From: Spirochaetota bacterium
GTDB lineage: Bacteria; Spirochaetota; B62-G9
Assembly (NCBI GenBank): GCA_026990615.1
Contig: JALXDB010000455.1
Coordinates: 1 to 10,951, forward strand
Reading direction: 5' to 3'
DNA length: 10,951 nt
The notes beneath the pieces were generated by a model, which was given only the letters and a program-made list of their open reading frames with translations, made no database searches and was not told the origin of the DNA. Made by a program: the position numbers and the translations under genes. Each line of letters begins with the position of its first letter. Positions within the stretch are counted from its first letter, which is position 1. Positions 6,285-10,951 of this stretch are shown here, piece by piece.

Positions 6285-7037
6285 ATGGATAACTTTAAAT
6301 ACTTTAAAAATAAAGATATTAATTCTTATTTGAAAAATGCCTCTTTATTTGTTTTTGATTTAAACGGATTAATAGTAGATGATGAAGAGGTTCAGCTTCA
6401 GGCTGTAAACAGAACATTTGAAATAAAAGGTCTGAATATAAAACTCACAGAGGATTACTGGATAAATCAGTGTGTAGGAAAGAGAGCCAACGTCTATCTA
6501 AAAAAGGTTATTGAAGAAAGCACCGGTTTGACCTATAAAGATTCAAGTCAAGATTTAGTCTCCGAACTCGCAGAAATTAAAAACCGGATTTACGGCGAGT
6601 CAATTAAAGAAAAAGTAAGAAATATCGTAAGGCCAGGTACACTGGAGTTTCTCAATTATCTAAACTACTTCCGAAAGGATAGTTCAGGAGGAAGTGGCTT
6701 AAAAATTGCCCTTGCAACTTCAGCATTAAAAGATGAGGCTGATATAATTATTGGAGATAAGGGTTTAAACATTAAAGATTATTTTGATTTGATTCTAACG
6801 GGTTCTGATATAATAAATCCCAAGCCGGATCCAGAAATTTATTTAAAGATTGCAGAGCTCCTGAACATTTCACCAGATAGAGGGGTTGTTTTTGAAGACA
6901 GCTCGTATGGAGTTGATTCAGCAAAAAAAGCAGGGTACAGGGTCGTTGCAGTTCCGAATAGATTTACTGCAAACCAGGATTTAAAACAGGCGGATCTTAT
7001 AATAAACAGTTTCAGCCGGGATGCCAGAATAATTTAA
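6285..7037 (+). CDS. HAD-superfamily hydrolase-like protein with D-x-N motif I
   Basis: A 250-residue HAD subfamily I protein resembling beta-phosphoglucomutase and phosphoglycolate-phosphatase-type enzymes. A helical cap domain (about 38-125) lies between motif I and the core. Motif I is FDLNGLIVD at 24-32: nucleophile D25 is present, but the second Asp, the general acid/base of phosphatases and mutases, is Asn27 (codon AAC at 6363-6365). Motif II is ATSA, motif III Lys is K180 in NPKPDP, and motif IV is E204-D205 in FEDSSYG. The rest of the active site thus looks preserved. Such a change would be expected to weaken or alter phosphatase chemistry; the protein may bind, catalyse a different reaction, or act with a changed acid/base. 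There is no ribosome site: the ATG follows the kinase stop by 7 bases and an in-frame TAA directly precedes it, so translation probably depends on coupling. Substrate unknown. Confidence 0.82.
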   Translation: MDNFKYFKNKDINSYLKNASLFVFDLNGLIVDDEEVQLQAVNRTFEIKGLNIKLTEDYWINQCVGKRANVYLKKVIEESTGLTYKDSSQDLVSELAEIKNRIYGESIKEKVRNIVRPGTLEFLNYLNYFRKDSSGGSGLKIALATSALKDEADIIIGDKGLNIKDYFDLILTGSDIINPKPDPEIYLKIAELLNISPDRGVVFEDSSYGVDSAKKAGYRVVAVPNRFTANQDLKQADLIINSFSRDARII

Positions 7038-7051
7038 AATAAATTAAGTAC

Positions 7052-7056
7052 AGGAA
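7052..7056 (+). promoter_or_regulatory. Shine-Dalgarno site of the radical SAM gene
   Basis: AGGAA five bases before the ATG at 7062, in the 24-base gap after the HAD gene. It fixes the start and gives this gene its own initiation signal within the operon. Confidence 0.6.
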
Positions 7057-7061
7057 ACAGT

Positions 7062-8096
7062 ATGAAACCAAGAATACCATACCCAAACTCGGGAGGTTTT
7101 ATATTAAGCTACAAATGTACAGCCGGATGCAGACACTGTATGTATGCTTGCGACCCTAGATGGAAAGGCGACTGGCCTTCTGAAAAAGAGCTTGAGGTTA
7201 TTTTAACAAGACTTGTACCATATATAAAAGGTTCTCCGTACGGAAAAAGCTTTGTAAGTTTGAACTACGGTCTGCATTTTACAGGAGGAGAACCGTTTTT
7301 AAACTTTGAACTGCTGTTAAAAGCTACCAGAATCGCCTCAAAACTGGAGATTCCATCCCTATTTGTTGAAACAAACGCATTCTGGTGCCATGATGACAAG
7401 ATAACAAGAGAATATTTAATAGAACTGAGAAACTCGGGTATGAACGGTATACTGATCTCTGTTAATCCTTTCTACCTCGAATATGTCCCTTTTGAGCGTA
7501 CGGAAAGATGTGTGAACATATCCTACGAGGTATTTGGAGATAATATGATGGTATACCAGGGCCAATATTTCAAACTGTTTCAAAAGCTGGGAATAAGGGG
7601 AAGGATAGGTTTTGATGAATACTTTGAAAAAGTAGAAAAAGTGGAAAATATGCTTTACAACACAGAGTTTTTTTTCATGGGACGGGCACCCTACGGAGTC
7701 GGCATACCTTTTGATGACTACTTTAAAAGGTACCAGACAGGGGAACTTATAAAACAACCATGCCGTCCTCAATTTTTAAGACCATGGCATAATCATTTTG
7801 ACAATTACGGTAATTACATCCCGGGATACTGCGGGGGTTTGAGTTTTGGAAATATAATAAAAGACGAAAACTTATTCGGTAAAGTAATTGATGGGGATGA
7901 ATTTCCCGTGCTCTACAGTATTGCCACGAATGATTTTGCATCTTTATTAGAACTTGCCATAGACTATGGATACAGAGTTGATCCCGGGGGTTACTTTTCA
8001 AAATGTCATCTTTGTGTCGACATAAGAAGGCATCTTGCAGTTACGGGCAATTTTAAAGAACTTGAGCCCCAGGATTTCTACAGTCACCTTGATTGA
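7062..8096 (+). CDS. Uncharacterised radical SAM protein with C-terminal cysteine cluster
   Basis: Radical SAM enzyme of 344 residues. The cluster motif C19-x3-C23-x2-C26 (with an extra C30) lies in YKCTAGCRHCMYAC near the N-terminus, and FTGGEP at 73-78 is the SAM-binding motif. The middle contains highly characteristic stretches such as VETNAFWC and ISVNPFYLEYVPFERTE (about 140-156). The C-terminal third has four further cysteines: C234, C257 in NYIPGYCGG, and C315-x2-C318 in FSKCHLC. FGN just after C257 resembles the SPASM/twitch layout, which binds an auxiliary iron-sulfur cluster. I recall similar uncharacterised proteins from archaea and anaerobic bacteria but know no function. It is the last gene of the operon with adenosine deaminase, adenosine kinase and the HAD protein. 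No precursor peptide gene is visible nearby, so a peptide-maturation role has no direct support. Reaction and substrate unknown. Confidence 0.85.
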   Translation: MKPRIPYPNSGGFILSYKCTAGCRHCMYACDPRWKGDWPSEKELEVILTRLVPYIKGSPYGKSFVSLNYGLHFTGGEPFLNFELLLKATRIASKLEIPSLFVETNAFWCHDDKITREYLIELRNSGMNGILISVNPFYLEYVPFERTERCVNISYEVFGDNMMVYQGQYFKLFQKLGIRGRIGFDEYFEKVEKVENMLYNTEFFFMGRAPYGVGIPFDDYFKRYQTGELIKQPCRPQFLRPWHNHFDNYGNYIPGYCGGLSFGNIIKDENLFGKVIDGDEFPVLYSIATNDFASLLELAIDYGYRVDPGGYFSKCHLCVDIRRHLAVTGNFKELEPQDFYSHLD

Positions 8097-8421
8097 TCTT
8101 TAATTTTACATTTAACCCTCATACCAGTTAACTCTATCGGAAACAAAAAGTAATGGAAAATCATCATTCAGGCTTTTTGGTGTGTGCTGATTTATCATGC
8201 AAATTAGCGTTTCAGAGATAAAATATAGATATCATTGCTGGCTGTCTTATAAAAGAGTTTAGTGCAGACACAACATATTAAGCTAAGTCAATGTAGAGTT
8301 TTCCATTCTAGTTCAAAAAAAATAAATAATGTTATATTTTCAATCCTATAAAAGTGGCTTGTAATTCATTATATTAATAATAAAAACTCGTCTTTAACCC
8401 TTAGATAAATATCTTAACATA
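8097..8421. other. AT-rich convergent intergenic region, no recognised gene
   Basis: This 325-base gap separates the end of the plus-strand operon from the end of rsmA. I see no good terminator for either side, no tRNA and no repeat array. A minus-strand frame open from 8231 to 8112 (ATG at 8198, 28 codons) reads like the tail of a protein, but it has no ribosome site and is listed only as a possible remnant. A 22-codon plus-strand ORF at 8153-8221 is also unsupported. Confidence 0.5.
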
Positions 8422-9306
8422 TTAATAATTTCCGGAATTAATTTTAGTAAAAATTTTTAATAATTTCATAAAGTCCAGTTCTTCTGCCCTGACTTTTGAA
8501 TTTTTAAAGACGCTCTCAACCAGCTCTTTTATTCTATTTCTGGGAATATCTGCAAGATCAGGGCAGTTTACAAGATTATTTACTAAACTCTTCCTCTTGC
8601 TTGAAAAGCAGCATTTAAGAAACCTCTTCACCTTTTCAAGTTCACGACATTTTAGTTGTTGATCGGGCTTTGTGTCAACAAGCAAGACACTGCTGAATAC
8701 TTCGGGAACTGGATAAAAATTACCAGGGGCCAGATTGTCCCTGACCACCCTCGTCTCCGCAAGATACTGCACCCATGCCGAAACAAATCCGTACTCCTTC
8801 TTACCAGGTGAGGCAGTAATTCTTCCCGCCGCCTCTTTTTGAAGGGTGGCAACGATCCTTTTGATATTTCTATATTTCTCAAGAGTATTTATCACTATTT
8901 TCTGGCCTGATGCATAGGGCAGATTCCCAATCATCTTGCTGGCAGAACCAACATATACAGACCCCTCCTTCGAAAGCCTTAAAAGATCCTCATTTACTAT
9001 TTTTACGTTATCAATATTAAAGTGATTCAGCAACTTTTGCAGTATTTTTACAAGCCCTCTGTCAATCTCTACAGCAATTACTGTTTGTACCATAGATGAT
9101 AGAATAAATGTCAAAGAGCCAAGTCCCGGGCCAACTTCGACCACCACATCATCTTTTGCAGGATCAAGAAACCCGACAATCTCTTCGGCTATAGCCCTGT
9201 TGGTAAGAAAGTTTTGCCCGAACCTCTTTTTGAGAGATATACTGGTTTTTGCAAGCAATGAATCAATCACCGAGGGGACATATATATCCAGTACAGATGA
9301 GATCAT
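8422..9306 (-). CDS. rsmA: 16S rRNA (adenine1518/1519-N6) dimethyltransferase RsmA/KsgA
   Basis: Dimethylates the two adjacent adenines in the 3'-terminal hairpin of 16S rRNA using SAM, a late step and checkpoint in small-subunit assembly. Of 294 residues, GQNFL at 30-34 is the family's N-terminal signature. EVGPGLGSLT at 57-66 is SAM motif I, E80 in VEID binds the ribose, NED is at 105-107, and NLPY at 128-131 is the catalytic adenine-binding motif. The C-terminal helical domain is present (KRKSLVNNL near 230-250). The sequence after NLPY reads ASG instead of the common N-x-S/T pattern, which I take as lineage drift. Only ATG 9306 precedes the conserved core, though its ribosome site is weak (GGATA close to the start). 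It lies 46 bases after the TPR gene on the same strand, probably co-transcribed. Confidence 0.95.
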   Translation of the reverse strand: MISSVLDIYVPSVIDSLLAKTSISLKKRFGQNFLTNRAIAEEIVGFLDPAKDDVVVEVGPGLGSLTFILSSMVQTVIAVEIDRGLVKILQKLLNHFNIDNVKIVNEDLLRLSKEGSVYVGSASKMIGNLPYASGQKIVINTLEKYRNIKRIVATLQKEAAGRITASPGKKEYGFVSAWVQYLAETRVVRDNLAPGNFYPVPEVFSSVLLVDTKPDQQLKCRELEKVKRFLKCCFSSKRKSLVNNLVNCPDLADIPRNRIKELVESVFKNSKVRAEELDFMKLLKIFTKINSGNY

Positions 9307-9352
9307 TTTATATCCATATTGACATTGTTATTATTTCTGTTAATTGTTCTAA

Positions 9353-10720
9353 TTAAGATTGCTGCGATATGGAATGCAGGAGCTTTATTAGCTCCTCTTT
9401 GTCAATCAAATCTATAGGTCGAATCTGGGCAAATTCTATTGCTGATTTGGTAAATTTTGATGCAGTAACACATATGCTTCTCATAGCATTTATTTTTCTC
9501 ATCTGGTCGTAAAGAGTTCTTATCTCATCGTAACCGATTGGATCGGCTGTTCTGTAGAATCTAACGATACTCGGTGACTTTTTTGTGTTTCTCCATTTGC
9601 TCTGGGTTTCCAGAACGTAAACCTCTGCAACATCCTGATTCTTAATAAATACATCCTGAACCTCAAGACCGAGCTTTTCACAGATTTTGACACACATATC
9701 CTGAAATCTCGATTGCGAGGCTGTCATAAAATCTTTTAGCGCATCATCCGCCCTTATGTTACTGTACATCGCGAGCTTTTCTGCAACATCCCTGTACTTC
9801 GGATTTATTTTGTAAATCTTTTCCCACTGTTCTATTGCTTTGATCAGATCCTTGTTTATCTCATAGCACTGGGCCAAAAGATACCTTATTGGGAGTACAA
9901 CCGAGGTATTGTTCTCCCCTAATTTGATTGCCCTTTCAAGATCTGCTATTGCATGGTGATAGTCACCCTTCATCATATGAATTGCAGCTGTTTCCAGCAG
10001 AGCTTTTTGTTTGAAATCCGGGTCTTTCTGAGCCTTTTCAAAGTGAGTTTTGGCCGCAGCCGCATCTCCTGATGCCTTTGCTATTTTTCCCAGGTAATAA
10101 TGGGCAGCATAATTCTGTGGATCATACTTTAGAGAAGCCATAAAGGCCTTTTTGGCCTCAGTAAGCAGCTGCTTCTTAAAATATATAATCCCCATCCGCA
10201 TATATGCCTGTGCGTGTTGAGGGTTCAGGCCTATAACTTTTTTATAATTGTTAAGTGCTGAATCAGTGTAGTTTCTTTCTTCAAACAGTCTGGCTATTTG
10301 GAAGAAGTATTCCCAGTTCTGTGGGTCTATCTTTGAAAGCAGAATATACTCTTTTTGGCTTTCTTCAAGCTGTCCCAGTTTTAAGTAGGCTTCAGCGAGT
10401 CTTTCTCTAACCTTCTTTTCTGTGGCAATACTGGTAAACTTCCCCGTATTTGTTATATATTTGTACTCAGCCACCGCAAGATCATATCTGTTTTGAAGGC
10501 GATAACATTCACCAAGGTACCAGTGAGCATTTGGATTTCTCTCATTTCTTGCAAGGAGATTCTTGGCCTGACGAAGCGCCCCTCTTATATTTCCCGTTTC
10601 AAGCATGCGTTCTATTGTTATCAATTTCTTGGGGGTTATCAAATTTTTTAAAACAAAAAATGCTATAACAGCTACAGCTCCACCACCAAAAACGATAATA
10701 AAAACAAATATTGTGCTCAT
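9353..10720 (-). CDS. Membrane-anchored TPR protein with degenerate Mrr-like C-terminal domain
   Basis: 455 residues in three parts. Residues 3-27 form one hydrophobic N-terminal anchor followed by KK, placing the rest in the cytoplasm. About 33-315 is a run of some seven tetratricopeptide repeats, with clear units near 64-95, 104-135, 136-168, 170-202, 204-236, 240-270 and 278-310. Residues about 336-448 end in a stretch (CVTASKFTKSAIEFAQ, then IDLIDKEELIKLL) that matches the C-terminal half of Mrr-type restriction-endonuclease-like domains. The PD-(D/E)xK catalytic Q-x-K is not visible; the corresponding strand reads VRFYR near 386-390, so nuclease activity is unlikely. I remember this architecture as conserved in spirochaetes, which supports the lineage call. 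TPRs suggest a protein-binding scaffold; the nuclease-fold relic may bind nucleic acid. It precedes rsmA in an apparent operon. Function unknown. Confidence 0.8.
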   Translation of the reverse strand: MSTIFVFIIVFGGGAVAVIAFFVLKNLITPKKLITIERMLETGNIRGALRQAKNLLARNERNPNAHWYLGECYRLQNRYDLAVAEYKYITNTGKFTSIATEKKVRERLAEAYLKLGQLEESQKEYILLSKIDPQNWEYFFQIARLFEERNYTDSALNNYKKVIGLNPQHAQAYMRMGIIYFKKQLLTEAKKAFMASLKYDPQNYAAHYYLGKIAKASGDAAAAKTHFEKAQKDPDFKQKALLETAAIHMMKGDYHHAIADLERAIKLGENNTSVVLPIRYLLAQCYEINKDLIKAIEQWEKIYKINPKYRDVAEKLAMYSNIRADDALKDFMTASQSRFQDMCVKICEKLGLEVQDVFIKNQDVAEVYVLETQSKWRNTKKSPSIVRFYRTADPIGYDEIRTLYDQMRKINAMRSICVTASKFTKSAIEFAQIRPIDLIDKEELIKLLHSISQQS

Positions 10721-10750
10721 CTTTCTATAACCCTACTGAATTTCCTTTTT

Positions 10751-10780
10751 ATTATACTTCATTAAGATAAAAATATCCAA
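10751..10780 (-). promoter_or_regulatory. Possible promoter of the TPR-rsmA pair
   Basis: On the minus strand a perfect TATAAT lies at 10756-10751. Eighteen bases upstream is TTGGAT (10780-10775), three of six matches to the -35 box. Transcription would begin near 10744, about 24 bases before the ATG at 10720. The -10 box is convincing and the -35 is weak; the surrounding DNA is AT-rich, so chance matches are likely. Confidence 0.4.
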
Positions 10781-10810
10781 TTTTTATACGATACTAATAA
10801 TGATGTTCTG

Positions 10811-10824
10811 TTGCCTGCGGGCAA
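10811..10824. repeat. Small GC-rich stem-loop between divergent genes
   Basis: TTGCC-TGCG-GGCAA is a perfect 5-base inverted repeat around a 4-base loop, in otherwise AT-rich DNA upstream of both the TPR gene and the right-edge gene. It is too short for a confident role; an operator is one possibility. Confidence 0.25.
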
Positions 10825-10853
10825 TTAAAAGAATTATCTTTAGTTTAAGCATT

Positions 10854-10951
10854 ATGAAAAATATAACAAATTTAGCAAAATTATTCATATTTATTTTTAC
10901 CTTCACATATATATATACTTTTTTGTACTGTGAAAATGAATCTTTTTTAAA
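10854..10951 (+). CDS. N-terminus of a putative exported protein (cut by window end)
   Basis: The last 98 bases hold an open frame from ATG at 10854 that runs off the window, 32 codons so far. The peptide begins with a short basic region (K2, K9), followed by an unbroken hydrophobic core from about residue 10 to 25, then a Cys at 26 and the polar ENES. This is the shape of a signal peptide. The Cys after FLY could be a loose spirochaete-type lipobox, or cleavage could follow the Cys. The ribosome site is weak, and the low-complexity AT-rich DNA makes a chance ORF possible. It would be transcribed divergently from the TPR gene. The mature protein is not visible. Confidence 0.5.
   Translation, partial: MKNITNLAKLFIFIFTFTYIYTFLYCENESFL

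Noticed and set aside
7416..7772. Minus-strand ORF of 118 codons within the radical SAM gene
   Set aside because: The opposite strand carries clear radical SAM motifs; this frame shows no domain or start signal.
8153..8221. 22-codon plus-strand ORF in the convergent gap
   Set aside because: Very short, only a weak purine stretch upstream, and no context to support it.
8404..8413. Small AT-rich palindrome after rsmA considered as a terminator
   Set aside because: About five base pairs of A/T with a two-base loop is too weak, and no U-run follows.

Overview
The window looks like chromosomal DNA of an AT-rich, probably anaerobic spirochaete. The best lineage clue is the membrane-anchored TPR protein at 9353-10720 with a decayed Mrr-like C-terminal domain. 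From memory this is a spirochaete protein family, but no search was possible. A type III pantothenate kinase and an ECF vitamin transporter fit the same picture. No transposase gene, tRNA, rRNA or CRISPR array is visible.

Left part (1-4068, all minus strand): a tightly packed operon, in transcription order ecfA1, ecfA2, ecfT, an ECF S component, and coaX (cut by the window edge). The first three genes overlap by 4 and 8 bases. It appears to form a vitamin uptake system followed by the first enzyme of CoA synthesis. This makes pantothenate the most likely substrate (inference from context). A near-consensus promoter at 4040-4068 would give a leader of about 195 bases containing a strong hairpin and a 27-codon ORF.

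Middle part (4062-8096, plus strand): a divergent operon. It holds adenosine deaminase, an adenosine-kinase-type PfkB kinase (8-base overlap), an HAD hydrolase-fold protein whose motif I reads D-x-N instead of D-x-D (7-base gap), and an uncharacterised radical SAM protein (24-base gap). The first two are purine nucleoside salvage enzymes. The roles of the last two are unknown; a link to 5'-deoxyadenosine, the by-product of radical SAM chemistry, is a testable idea. The promoters of the two divergent operons seem to share the same -35 position.

Right part (8097-10951): an AT-rich convergent gap with no recognised gene, then a minus-strand pair in which the TPR/Mrr-like gene precedes rsmA (16S rRNA dimethyltransferase). 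At the right edge, the first 32 codons of a plus-strand gene encode a signal-peptide-like N-terminus.
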